A DNA stretch of 64,000 bases from Colius striatus (Eukaryota > Chordata > Aves > Coliiformes > Coliidae). The notes beneath the pieces were generated by a model, which was not told the DNA's origin, did no database searches, and worked only from the letters and a program-made list of their open reading frames with translations. The translations under genes and the position numbers were made by a program. How positions within the stretch are numbered: the stretch's first letter is position 1; every line of letters begins with the position of its first letter. Shown in pieces: positions 28,001 to 57,226 of this stretch. The stretch covers positions 41,447,594-41,511,593 of the forward strand of contig NC_084789.1 in assembly GCF_028858725.1 (NCBI RefSeq), given 5' to 3'.

Positions 28001-31000
28001 GGGGGATGACATCCTGTGAAATGCTTTGGGAGAGCGGGGAGGGTTGGGGACACATCCCAGAGGGGTAATGGGGACAGTGGGGGGGGTAAGAGGGACACGG
28101 AGAGCAGGGGTGGGTGGTCAGGCTGGGGACAGTGGGAGGGACAGGGGCCGTGGTCCTGGGAGGGACTGGAGACACTGGGGACATGCTGGGGTCTGCAGGG
28201 CCGGGCTGCAGGGTGGCAGCAATTGCCTTGTGCTGGGAATGCCCAGATGAGCCCCTGTGGGGTGTCCCCAGCCCAGCGTGGCCCCTACCTGTGCCTGCAC
28301 CAGAGTGTCCCCGTAGAGCACCAGCCCCGGGCTCCCCTCGGGCAGTGCCAGGCTCAGGCTCAGGACCACCGGGCTCAGCTTGTCCTTGAAGTCGGCCTCG
28401 TCCTGGGGACACCCATGAGCAGAGCACCCCATGGCAGCCTGTCCCTGCCCCCTGTCCCCACCCCTGTCCCCATCCCGGTGGGGCCGCCGCCGTGCCCGCG
28501 GCCGTACCCGCAGGTATGCGGTGAGGTTGTGGCACTCGGGGGCTGCCCCCGGCCTCGGGGACAGTGGCCCGTGCCAGGAGGGCTGGTGGCCCTGCAGCAG
28601 CAGCACCCTCCGGGACAGCCTGGGCTTCAGTCGGTCCAGCTGCAGCTCGGCTTCGAGGTCTGGGGGGCACAGCGTGGGCAGGGGGGGGACATGGCACCGA
28701 TGCCACCCCCGATGCCACCCCGGTGCCCCCCGATGTCCCCCCGTACTCACGGACGTTCGGGGGGATGCGCTGGCCCGTCACACTCACACACAGCACCACG
28801 GGGAAGCTGCAGCGGGGAACAGCACCCAGGGGTGCTCAGCAACCCGTCACCCTCCCCAGGGCCACGTCCCCACGGCCGGGGGCGCCCAGTGGCAGTGCCC
28901 CGTGTCCCCAGCGCACGGCTGCTCACCAGCTGACGCGGGCACCGGAGCCGGGCAGGGCACACGCCAGCACCGCGGGGTTCAGCCCGTCGGGGACACTCAG
29001 CTGCGTCCGGGCCAGCACCACGGGCTGTCCCCTGGGGCACGGGGACACAGAGGGTGATGCCACAGAGGTGGGTGCCAGGGGGTGATGCCACAGAGGTGGG
29101 TGCCAGGGGGTGATGCCAGGGCCGCGCTGCCGGCAGAGCCGGTGGGACGGGCACTCACCAGTACACGGCCACCTTGGCTTCCCCGTACGCCCCCACCAGC
29201 AGATCTGCGGGGACAAAGAGGGGCTCGGTGACGGGGCAGCGGGGTGGCAGTGGGGTGGCAGCGGGGTGGCAGCGGGGTGGCAGTGGGGTGGCAGCAGGGT
29301 GGCCTGGCCACACAGCGAGGCTGTACCCGGGTAGCCGTTGCCATCCAGGTCGGTGGCACCGCGCAGGGCGAAGCCGAAGGCGGCGGCGCCGGGGAAGGGG
29401 CTGTCGAGGCGCTGAGTGGGCACCGCTGCCAACCCCTCGCTCTGCCCGCGGAAGATGAAGACCTGCCCGCTGCCGCCGTCCCCCCCCGACGGGGCACCCA
29501 CGGCCACGTCTGGGGACACGGAGGGATGTGAGAAGCCGCCGGCCCCGGCCCCGCCACCCACCCGCCAGCCCCTGCCTCAGTTTCCCCGGCGGCTCGGCCC
29601 CGCCGCCGCGCCCCCTCCGCCCCCTGCCCGGCCCCGGTACCCGCCGTAGCCGTCCTTGTCCAGGTCCCCGAGGCTGGCGATGGCGGCGGCGAAGCGGCCG
29701 TAGGGGTGGGTGCCCGTCAGGCTCTGGGAGGGCTGGGCGAGGGGCCGCTTGCCCCCTCCCAGGTAGAGGTAGAGGCAGCCCAGCTCGGCGCGGTGCCCGT
29801 CCGGGCGCCGGGCCATGTACAGCGGGGCACCCACCAGCACGTCGTCCCGCCTGCGCCCGGCACGGGGGGTCAGCGCTGCCCGCGGCTGGGGGCACCCGGG
29901 GCTGTGCCGGGGAGCGGGACAGCACCCCAGGGTGCCCCCAGGGGGGATGGGGAGGGTAAGGGGGCACGGTCCTGGCGCTCACCCGTCCCCGTTGACGTCG
30001 GCCACGGCCACCGTGTGCCCGAAGTACGAGGCCACCTGGGAAGGGTCCGAGTTGGGGTGGCATCGGGGGGGGGTGGATTGTGACAGGGGTGACGGGGGGG
30101 ATGAGGAGGGGGGACAAGGAGAGGGGACTTGGGTGCTGTGGGGTGACAGGGCAATGGGCAGGGTGTCAGTGGGCACCAAGGAGCTGGAAAGGGGCAATGG
30201 GGAAAGGAGGGCAGTGGGGTGGCAGGGCAATGGGCAGAGTGCGTGGGGTGATGGCACGCGGGGTCTGGGGGCAGGGGGTGGCAGAGCAGGGGCAGGGGGT
30301 ACCTGCTCGCTGGCGATGCCCTGCAGCCGGCGCAGAGTCACCCCCACACTGAAGATCTCCACCTGCCCAGAGCAGCGTCAGCTCCAGGCCCTGTCCCCAT
30401 CCCGGGGGGCCACCCTGGTGCCCCCAGCACCGGGCACCCCCACAGCCAGGCACCACTCACCTCACCCCTCGTGTTGCTCTTGTTGGGGACCCCCACCACG
30501 TACTCTGTGGGGGACAACATCCCTGAGTGTCCACACTGTGGCATTGGGGTGGGCACAGGGACACCCCCGTGGGCACAGGGGCGAGCTCTGTAGCCAACGC
30601 AGCCCACGTCCCAGCCCCCTGGGTGCCCAGGACCCGTGTCCCACCCCCCCAGCACCCTCCTGGCCGTACCTTTGGTTTTGGGATCGCCATCGAACTCTCC
30701 CACAGCCACCGAGTACCCTGCGGGGAGACGGGCAGCGGTGACCCCCGGCCGTGCCCCGGCACGAGCCGGCTGTGGGGCTGCCCCGTGCCCACTGCTCACC
30801 CCGGTACCCGTCCTCGTAGTCCAGGGACATGGGCTCCTCCGTGGGCCGCCCCGGGCCGCCTGCCCACAGCAGGGACTTGCCGTGGAAGCGGCTGAGGATG
30901 GCATCCAGCTCCACCGAGTACAGCAGCCCTGGGCACGGCGGGATGGGCGCTCACAGGGCGCCTGCTGGCCCCCGCCCCGGCCTCACGGTGCCTCAGGGGG

Positions 31001-32301
31001 CGTCTCCCAGCCCGGGCGCCCTCCCCTCCCCGTGCCCACCCTGTGCCCGGCACGACTCACCCATGAAGTAGTACCCGCCGGGGGCACCCAGCACCAGCGT
31101 CCCGTCCTGTGGGGCGAGCTGGGGTCAGCATCCCCGCCGGGGCACCCCCAGCCCAGCCCCCCCGTGTGCATCCCCCCACACCCGGGTACCACCCCAGCCC
31201 CGCCGCGGCGCCCCCGGGGGCATCCCCCCACACCCGGGTACCACCCCAGCCCCGCCGCGGCTCCCCGGGGGCATCCCCCCACACCCGGGTACCACCCCAG
31301 CCCCGCCGCGGCGCCCCCGGGGGCATCCCCCCACACCCGGGTACCACCCCAGCCCCGCCGCGGCGCCCCGGGGGCATCCCCCGGCCCCATCTCACCGCGG
31401 TGGCGGCGGCGCTGAAGCCGATCTCGCAGTAGCGCCTGTCGTAGGCTGCGGGCACAGGGTCAGACGGGGCGGGGGCGGGGGGCACCCGCTGCCCGCGCCC
31501 CCCGGCACCCACCGTAGCCGCTCTTGCGGTAGGCGCCGGCCATGAAGCGGTCGCGGCAGGGCGCGTACCAGGCGCTGCCCGGCAGCCCCGGGGCGCGCAG
31601 CCAGCAGCTGCCGGTGGGCGTGCGGAACGCTTCGTGCTGCCCGTCCGCGGCGTTCCAGTGCTGCAGCGGGGCGCAGGCCTGCCACGGGACGGCGGTGGGC
31701 ACGGTGGGGCTGGGGGCCGGCTCACACCCTCACCCCAGGGGCGCCCTCCCAGCGCCGGGGGTACCCACCACCAGTGTGCCGTTCCAGCTGGTGACCGAAG
31801 CCCCCAGCCACTGGTGGGACTTGTAGGTGTGGAGCCTCAGGTTGTTGTGGGTCTCGGTCTCGTCTCCTGCAGGAGCAGCAGAGGGGGCAGCGTGCCAGGC
31901 CGGTGCCCCCGCAGCGCCCCCCGCAGCCCCCCCACGCACCCGCGGTGTCCATGGGCACGGGCTGGCAGGGGGTGTCGCCGGGGGGCCAGGAGCAGAGGAA
32001 GACGGCGCCGGGCTGCACCACGCCGGGCTGGGACGTGTTGGCACGGGGAGCTCCCACCACCACGCCGAGCCTGGCACGGGCAGAGCGCTGTCGGTGCGGG
32101 GCGCGGGGGCACGGCCGCCCCCCGCACCCCAGAACCGCCCTACCTGCCCTCGGCCAGGTGGAAATCCAGCGAGAAGCCGAAATAGCTGCCGGGGGGACCC
32201 TCGTAGAAGGTGGAGTTGTCCCGGAGCAGCCCCATTGTGGGGGCCAGGAGCAGCAGGGCCAGCAGCAGCAGGGCCCGGAGCAGCGTGGCCGGGGATGCCA
32301 T
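25012..32301 (-). CDS. ITGA2B: Integrin alpha-IIb (CD41), complete, 30 coding exons
   Basis: Thirty minus-strand exons run from the ATG at 32301 to the stop at 25012: 32301-32144, 32070-31940, 31866-31769, 31678-31513, 31445-31396, 31106-31061, 30928-30800, 30717-30670, 30504-30461, 30362-30303, 30035-29983, 29850-29642, 29509-29327, 29204-29159, 29031-28927, 28806-28751, 28659-28508, 28402-28289, 27736-27666, 27565-27427, 27224-27132, 27043-26964, 26849-26775, 26692-26590, 26510-26358, 26274-26173, 26073-25960, 25617-25516, 25443-25321 and 25101-25012. Total about 1,030 residues (human 1,039). The seven-bladed propeller carries calcium loops [18 protein letters not shown] and [10 protein letters not shown] furin-type RERR site (about 26,215) separates heavy and light chains. 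One helix ([20 protein letters not shown]) is followed by KMGFFKR. With beta-3 it forms the thrombocyte fibrinogen receptor. The donor of exon 12 (about 29,641) is one base out of phase. The cytoplasmic tail differs from the mammalian acidic tail. Confidence 0.95.
25790..25958 (+). repeat. CCGCTGTCCC/CCGCCGTCCC repeat in an ITGA2B intron
   Basis: About sixteen copies of a 10-11 base unit end directly against the donor of the exon 26073-25960. The array is in the intron joining that exon to 25617-25516. Confidence 0.93.
27737..28288 (-). other. ITGA2B intron with degenerate GGGGACA repeats
   Basis: A 550-base intron between the exons 28402-28289 and 27736-27666. On the plus strand, GGGACTGGGGACAATGAGG and CATGCCAGGGAG words recur every 50-60 bases from 27,780 to about 28,190. 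No exon is seen. Confidence 0.75.
31165..31385 (+). repeat. 51-52-bp minisatellite in an ITGA2B intron
   Basis: Four copies with CCCGGG at 31,181, 31,233, 31,284 and 31,336, each containing CACACCCGGGTACCACCCCA. It fills most of the intron between the exons 31445-31396 and 31106-31061. Confidence 0.95.
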
Positions 32302-32420
32302 CGCCTCGCGGCACTGCGGCTCGGCACGGCTCGGCTCGGCTCGGCACGGCGCTGCCCGGCCTTATCTGGGGGATGCAGCCGGGGCCGGGCACGGCGGGGC
32401 CGGGGGGGCACAGGAAGGGC
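32302..32420 (-). promoter_or_regulatory. ITGA2B promoter with GATA and ETS motifs
   Basis: TTATCT at 32,362-32,367 reads AGATAA on the minus strand, a GATA-factor site about 60 bases upstream of the ATG. CAGGAAG at 32,411-32,417 is an ETS core about 110 bases upstream. Paired GATA and ETS sites close to the start are the known signature of mammalian ITGA2B and other megakaryocyte promoters. No TATA box is seen. CGGCTCGGCACGG repeats lie at 32,325-32,350. Confidence 0.7.
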
Positions 32421-33325
32421 TCCCCCTGCACACACAACGGCTGCCGCAGCTGCAGAGGGGCTGGGGGAGGTGGGGGCACACGCTGCTCTCAGCCTGGGGG
32501 TGGAGGGGCCTGTCCCGGGCTGGCAGAGCGGGGCAGGGGGTGGCCGTGGCACTGGGGGGGAGCAGCACAGCAGCCTGTGCCCACCACTCTCCTTCCAGCC
32601 AGGCTGAGCCCCCCAGACCCCCCCGGGCTGCCTATCGCGGGGCGCAGGCGGCCACAGCCCAGCCAGAGGAAACGCAGCAGGGAGGGGGATCAGCCGCTGC
32701 GCCCCCAGGCTCCCCCGCGGCTGCAGAGACACACCAGGCACTGCCACCAAACAGCCCCCAACTTCCCCAGCCCAGGGGCACCCCAAAACCCTCCCAGGGG
32801 GGCGGGGGAAGCCGTAGAATGAGCACCCACACTGCAGGGGAACGGCTCTGGTGAGGGTGGGCGCCAGAGGTGGGATGGATGGTGCCAGGGTGGGGAAACA
32901 GCCCACAGCCAAGCAAAGGGTCCCCTGGTCAGCAGGGAAAGGTGCCCATCCAGCCGGGTCCCCAGCAGCTCTGGGAACGGCCACGGGAGCTGCTTGGCTG
33001 AAGCCTCATGTCCCAGCCCAGCACTAACCCCACAGCCTCAGCACCTCAGCTTTGGGATCCCTCCAGGGCTGGGCACTGCCCCAGCTCCCTGGGCAGCCTG
33101 GCACAGGGGCTCACACCTCTCAGGGGAAAAACAAAGCACCCACAGCCACCCTTGTGAGCTGCACAAGCTGGATGGCAGCAGCAGAGATCCCACCCCCTCC
33201 AAAGAACCTGCACTAACTCCAGTGCGTTTTCTGTGTGTGCAGCTCAGCATCTTCCCCCCCAACACTCCAGTTGCAAGCAGTTTCAGGCAGGCAGCTCCCT
33301 CTCGTCCCACACAAGCACACTTCTC
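32420..33325. other. Spacer between ITGA2B and GPATCH8
   Basis: About 0.9 kb separates the ITGA2B promoter from the end of the GPATCH8 transcript. It holds a CR1-like fragment at 33,015-33,135 and otherwise nothing I can assign. Confidence 0.6.
33015..33135 (-). mobile_element. CR1 LINE fragment
   Basis: The stretch CTCAGCTTTGGGATCCCTCC through GGGCAGCCTGGCACAGGGGC is typical of the CR1 3' part read in reverse. A copy about 90% alike by eye lies at 41,022-41,143. It is a short 5'-truncated fragment with no coding capacity. Confidence 0.65.
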
Positions 33326-33341
33326 CTCCACAAATCATGGG

Positions 33342-33347
33342 TTTATT
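33342..33347 (-). terminator. Polyadenylation signal of GPATCH8
   Basis: Plus-strand TTTATT reads AATAAA on the minus strand, 1.9 kb after the GPATCH8 stop codon. It directly follows (in transcript terms) an AT-rich stretch, as expected at the end of a long 3' untranslated region. Confidence 0.75.
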
Positions 33348-33378
33348 AGAAAGGTTTCCTTTCCCCTCATTTTACAGC

Positions 33379-33404
33379 ATATATATATATATTTATATAT
33401 ATAT
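33379..33404. repeat. TA dinucleotide microsatellite
   Basis: Alternating AT for 26 bases with one TTT interruption, inside the distal GPATCH8 3' untranslated region. Confidence 0.95.
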
Positions 33405-35234
33405 CTTATGTGACAAAGTTAAATACAGTCTGTTTATGCTCGTTAAGGAGAGGTTAATTATCTGTAGCACTATTGTGGAAGTCAGAACCCTCCCCCCCTC
33501 CCCAAGCCCTGAGGGCAGCGTGGAGGGTGCCAGCAGACGCATGTTGAATCTAGAAGCTCATGAAGCTCAGCACTGAGACGTTAACACTGTGTTCTGTTAG
33601 TTATTTACACACAAACCGAGTCCCTGGCTGGGCGTTCCCACCGTTGTGTGCCAGCCTGACCCCTTCCAACACCAAGTGCCTTCCTCTCACAAGCTGAGGC
33701 TGGGGAGCTTTGGGGTGTTCTGCCCCCATGTGGGTCACATCCTGTCTCCCCCCACTCGGAAATCGGGCCCTGCAAGGTGAGGAGGACCCGAGGGGGTGAT
33801 GCTGGGGATGGGGCAGAGCTGGGGGAGGGACGCAGAGCCTCTCCCCGGGCTGAGGCCGGGTGGAGCAGAGCAAGGAGGGGGTGGGCAGGCTCCTTCCCCA
33901 GGGGCCTGGGGAGGAGAGACAGGAACAAACCCCATACAACAGCAGGTGTGTGCATCGTCTGGGGCGATCTCCCACCTGGGGCTGAGGCTGCCCTGAGCCC
34001 ACAGCCCAGCTCCAGCCCTGGCAGACCCTCACGCCCCGTCTCCTCTGCACAACGCTCCGTGGAGACTCGGGGAGTCCATTTTCTTCGTGGGGTTTGCTTT
34101 TGCTTTGACATTTCCTAGTACACAAAAGCTTCCCAGCCGCGTGAGCTGGCTCAGACAGACGCCCTCAGCCGCTCTGCATCTGGCTGAACTCTCCGTGGAA
34201 GCTGCCCCAGCGTCCCTCCCTCCAGCCGTGCCTCGCACCCCAGCCGGGTACCGCTGAGACCGCCTCTACAAAAGCTTATTGCAGTATACTACAAATGTAA
34301 CCTTTTTTCATCTGAGCTACAAAAAGCAGCATCTTTGTTTTACAGAGATCAGTGCAATTCTTTACATTAAAAAAACAAAAAACCCAAACAGAAACCAACC
34401 AACCAGGAGGATCCTGCACAACCGCCAGGAGCCCCGGGCTGACACAGGCGCTCGCCCTGCCCCGCTGCATTGCTCCGGCTCCCACGGGCACTTCTCCTCT
34501 CTCTCTCGACCCTCTGGGCTCTCTCCCCACGGAGCAGCTGATGGAGGGTCAGTGTGGTGGTTTATTCCCTCCCCCGCTCAGCAGAAACGCCCTGGGGAGC
34601 CGCTGCAATCCCCGCCCCCGCCGAGCCTGGCTGGGGTCAGGGCACACACAGTCTCTCAGGCTGCAGAACATCTTGTTTCCACCTTTGCTGCTCACACCGA
34701 GGGGGGAAAAAAAACCCCTCCAAGCCCCGAAGTCTGGAGGGAGAGGGTGGGGAGGAGGCTGTGGTGCTGCTCTCCTCGCCCCGGCCGGGAGTGACCCGCC
34801 CCTGCCGGGATTCCACCCCGCTGCCTGCTGCAAGCAACGACCCCGTGAGAGGCCCGAGAGCGCCGTTGGTGCGGATGAACCCTCGTTTCTCGTGTGCAGG
34901 GCGGCAGAAGGAAAGATGAGCGTGTGGGAGAACCCAGGGAGTTCAAACAACAAACCTTTCCAAGGGGCTGGGGCTGGACTGCACGTCGGACGGTCTCTCC
35001 TGGCACAGAGAGCGCTGCCCCGTGCACGGAGCCGCCGGCAGCCACACGCCGAGCGGCCGGGGCCACGCCGCTGCCCGTGCCCACCCCGCCAGCCCTCCTC
35101 CAGCCCTCCTCCAGCCCTCGGCTTCTTTGGCTGCTAAAGAGCGAAAGGAAATCCTCCGGCCTCCCCCGGGGGCCGGAGCCACGTCACCCCCCCGTCCCGC
35201 CGCGCGCCCGGACGCCCCTGCCCGCCGGCTTCCT

Positions 35235-53485
<18,251 letters not shown>

Positions 53486-54680
53486 TCAGGCAACGCAGAC
53501 TCCTCAGCTCCTGATGCAAGTGAAAGAGCTGTTCAATACACTTGACTGCTCTGCAGCGTTCATAAGTGATGAGGATGCTCCTGTGAGAGCCGTGGAAGCC
53601 TCCCTCCCTCCCTCCCACCGACTTCTGCCCCTTCCCAAGGGGAGGGAAAGCTGACTGAGCAGCTTCTTTTGCCCAGCCCAGGCCTGATGGTCAGGCCCCT
53701 GCTTCCCCTGCTCCAGCAGAGATGCTGCAGCCCTGGCTGTGGCCCTGTAAGCTGTGAAAAGGACTCTAGTTGCGAAGAAAATTGACTTGGAACTAATCGA
53801 AACTATGCTGGAGAGTTTATTTTTGTTGGAAAACAAAAAACCATATCTTTAATCCACTCATAACCAGCCAAACAAAGCAAAATGGGGCAGACAAGCACTT
53901 TACTACCACAGCTTTTGATCTGGTTGTCGAATTGTTGGTGTTGTTGTTACATCACAACTGGCGCTGTGGGTTGTGATGTAAAGCCACGGTACTTACCTTC
54001 CCCGCTGCCAACCCCTGAGGGACAAAACACAAGCTTTACTTCCCTTCTCACCACTGCCCTTGGGTTTTGGTGTAAACAACTGGTTTGTTATACACACATA
54101 CACATCTATTATACCTTTGGGCTACAAGATCTCAAGGTGTGCAAATGATGCCAGACAGATTGCACTGGTGTGAGGTCTCAAATCGCCCGGGAGAAGCTGC
54201 AGAGGCTTTGGCTTCTCCCAGCTCCAATCACAGCTTTCCCATCTCCTGCACAAGTCACAGTCTCCAGGCTCCACCAGGCCTGCCAGGGAAGCTGCTCTGC
54301 TCAGCCTTGGGGCTTTTTCCAAGCACAGAGGCACGTGGTTGTCCCTCAGAAACGAGCCCCTGGAGCGAATTGGGTGGCGTCACGGATTTGATGGGCAGAT
54401 ATCTGCCGAGCCCAGGAGGACTCTCACACTGATCCAAGACAACAGCTTTGACTTTGGGTGCTTTAGGTGTTTGCAGGTGTTTCTCTTATGCCCAATGGTA
54501 TAATAAAGTAAGCAGTGACTGCAATTTTTAGCAAAAGGACCAAATTAAAGGCAGGTTATAAAGATGACTTCCTGAGTGCAACATCACTTTCGTAAGGTGT
54601 CAGCCAGGGGTTTAGTGGCCAGGGCTGAACCCAAATGGAATGGCTGCCAGCAGCTGCCAACAATTAGGATTTATCATCTC

Positions 54681-54716
54681 TTTTTGGTTTGGTTTTTGGT
54701 TTGGTTTTTGGTTTGG
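54681..54716 (+). repeat. GGTTTGGTTTTT simple repeat
   Basis: Three units of a T/G-rich 12-base motif in the upstream GPATCH8 intron. Confidence 0.9.
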
Positions 54717-54880
54717 CTGGTTGGATTTCTCCAGCAATGGAGCTCTTTCCTCCTTGCCCCGGTAAAGCCCTGTGTACAGCCAACGCAGCAGCACTTTTGC
54801 CTTCTGAGGTGTTTGGGTTTGTTTTGTCTTTCAGAAGCTATTTGGAAATTGCAGTAGCAAGTGCTAGTGCCCATGGTGTT

Positions 54881-54897
54881 GGGGGGGGGGGGGGGGG
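54881..54897 (+). repeat. 17-base G run
   Basis: An uninterrupted G tract in otherwise balanced sequence; its length is likely uncertain in the assembly. Confidence 0.95.
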
Positions 54898-55024
54898 AAT
54901 AAATCAAGTTTGGACAGTATTAGAAATTGACATTGGAACTGATTTTGGCAGTTGTAACACAAACAGAAACATCCCTTCTTAGCGATACCCTTTAATGAAC
55001 GAGGATCAGACAAGTGTGCATAAA

Positions 55025-55044
55025 GAAAGGAAAGGAAAGGAAAA
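55025..55044 (+). repeat. GGAAA pentanucleotide repeat
   Basis: Four units of AAAGG in tandem within the upstream GPATCH8 intron. Confidence 0.9.
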
Positions 55045-55394
55045 TGAAAGACCAAGCAGAAGGATGATGGCTACAACAGAGAAAGTAAGCCTAACATATT
55101 GGTGCACTGATGACAAAAGGAGTAATTCAGTCTGAAAAGAAAAAATTACCACTGCTAAGTTTACCATCACCACAACAAGTCCAGGATCATAACGCTGTAA
55201 AAAAGAAACACCATCTGTTAGGCAGAAACCATCAGGGGCACAAAACAGGCCGTTTGTAGGGTGGGTTACAAGATATACCACAGTAATGAGAGGCTTCTTC
55301 CTCATCCCTCCACCCCATCACCACGTTTTGCCCCGAGGAAGGGGGGAGCACGTCCAGCTCGAGCAACTGTTACTTGTTTTCATAGCTGTGAGCA

Positions 55395-55800
55395 CCATGG
55401 AATCATGGAAGGGGTTGGAAGGGAGCTTTAGAGATCACACAGCCCAACCCCCTGCTCAAGCAGCTTCCCCTGGCTCAGGGGGCACAGGAATGTGTCCAGA
55501 GGGGTTTGGGAACCTCCTGAGAAGGAGCCTCCACACCCTCCCTGGGCAGCCTGGGCCAGGGTTCCCTCAGGAGCACCAAAGGAGCTTCTCCTTACGTTTA
55601 AATGGGAATTTCTGTGTTCCAGCTTCATCCCATCACCCCTTGTCCTGTTGATACAACACAAAAAGTGCTGCCCCAACCTCCTGACACCCACCACTTAGAT
55701 CTTGGTGACTATTAATGAGCTCCCCCTCAGTCTCCTCCAGAATCAACAGCCCCAGGGCCCACAGCCTTTCCTCAGATGCTCCAGCCCCCTCAGCATCCTG
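55395..55800 (-). mobile_element. CR1 LINE copy, 5'-truncated, 3' end intact
   Basis: Reads from AATCATGGAAGGGGTTGGAA (reverse of the CR1 3' terminus) through CAGCAGCTTCCCCTGGCTCA, GGGCAGCCTGGGCCAGGGTT and CCTCAGTCTCCTCCAGAATC to CAGATGCTCCAGCCCCCTCA. The sense strand is minus, the same orientation as GPATCH8. Only the 3' region remains; the upper boundary is approximate. Confidence 0.88.
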
Positions 55801-57203
55801 GTGTCAGAAGGGGATGAGCACCTGCTGACAGCCCAATTGCAAGGAGCCACTGAGGCACGCTCAGGCAGGTGGTGTCCAAGGAAATAAATCAGGATCTGAA
55901 GGCAATGACAAATATTTTGGGCCCAGGGGGCCTGGACACGAGGGGAAGGAACAGGCTGCAGCTGCCAAGGGCTAGCTCTCACCCTGCTGACTGCCAAGCA
56001 GGCTGGGCAGGAGATGGAGAACAGCCAAAGGGGAAAGTGAGACTTTAAAGTTCTCCTTTTAAAGAACTTCCTCAAGCAAATTTATTCCAGAGCTACTGTG
56101 CATGACAAGGGGCTCTGGAGCAGTGTGTAAACGTGGCTCTCCCACCCTGGGGGACTCCTGGGCTTGGGGTCCCTGCTGACCCTTTGCAGGTGACACTGAC
56201 ACACTCTGAATGAACAATCTGGGCTTTCAAGAGAGGCCCAGAATTGCCACAGCTCGGGGCGCTGTGCTGGCTCTGCCACATGGACATCAAACCTCCCACA
56301 CAGTAAAGCACACAGAACACACAGGGCTGTGGCCAGCCCCCATCCCCCAGATAAATGCTTTGTTTTCTGAAACAGGCCACAAAGTGCACAGGTTACAAGC
56401 CCAGAGCAGGTTGTTGTATCAAACCACATCAGGGATAAAAAAACCTCTGTGGAGAGGAAAAAGTATAAACCTCCCGTGGGATGGGAGCAACAAAGAGCTT
56501 ACACGAGAGTCACACCTTGCAGAAGCCCCTCTCTTCAAGTAAATTCAATGTTGAGTCATCTCCTTAATTCAGAAATGAAACCTCCAACCCTCCATGGGGG
56601 CATTTCCCCAGCTTGTGGAGAACTGCTCAGCCTCAGAGGGGCTGCAAAGCCACGTCCCTCGCCAGCAGCGGGGAGCAGGCGGCGGCCGGCGGCCCCTGGC
56701 TGGGCAGCCTTCTCCTAATTCACTCCTTTATAATTGCTCCAAGAGCAGATGATTTGGCCACCAGTCTTGGGGAAAGAGTTAATCCCAATGCCTCAGGGCT
56801 GTGCTGTGACACCCAGCCGTGCTGTGAGCAAGGGTGCTGCTGCCACAGCTGCCAACGCGGGGCATGTGCTCAGTCTCTGCACACAGCGGGTCGATGCTGC
56901 TCCGTGACTGAAACAGGACCTGCACCAGATGGACCTGCCATCTGAGCCTGTCTGGAAGCACTGCCATTGTCAATGCTAGGGCCTATTTTATCATTTGTGC
57001 AACAGTCAAAACAGCTTCCACAGCCAATCTGCAGACTCAGAACTCCTCCCTCCCTCCAGCAATATCACGCACTGCAACAGGCAGGAGACGTTTCCAAAGG
57101 TCTGTTTGGCAACAGAGGAAGGGCAGGATGCTCCCACTGAAAGAAACCAAAACATGTATCCCCCAAACTAAGCATGAAGGTAACTCAATCAAATATACTT
57201 CAG

Positions 57204-57226
57204 TACATACATACATACATACATAC
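57204..57226 (+). repeat. TACA tetranucleotide microsatellite
   Basis: Five to six TACA units followed by TGCATGTATG, which makes a short inverted arrangement. Confidence 0.95.

Larger units (their letters stand above)
33325..35234 (-). other. GPATCH8 3' untranslated region
   Basis: About 1.9 kb between the stop codon and the AATAAA signal. The distal 150 bases (33,350-33,500) are AT-rich, with an alternating TA tract at 33,379-33,404; the proximal part is GC-rich. No coding frame here is supported. Confidence 0.7.
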
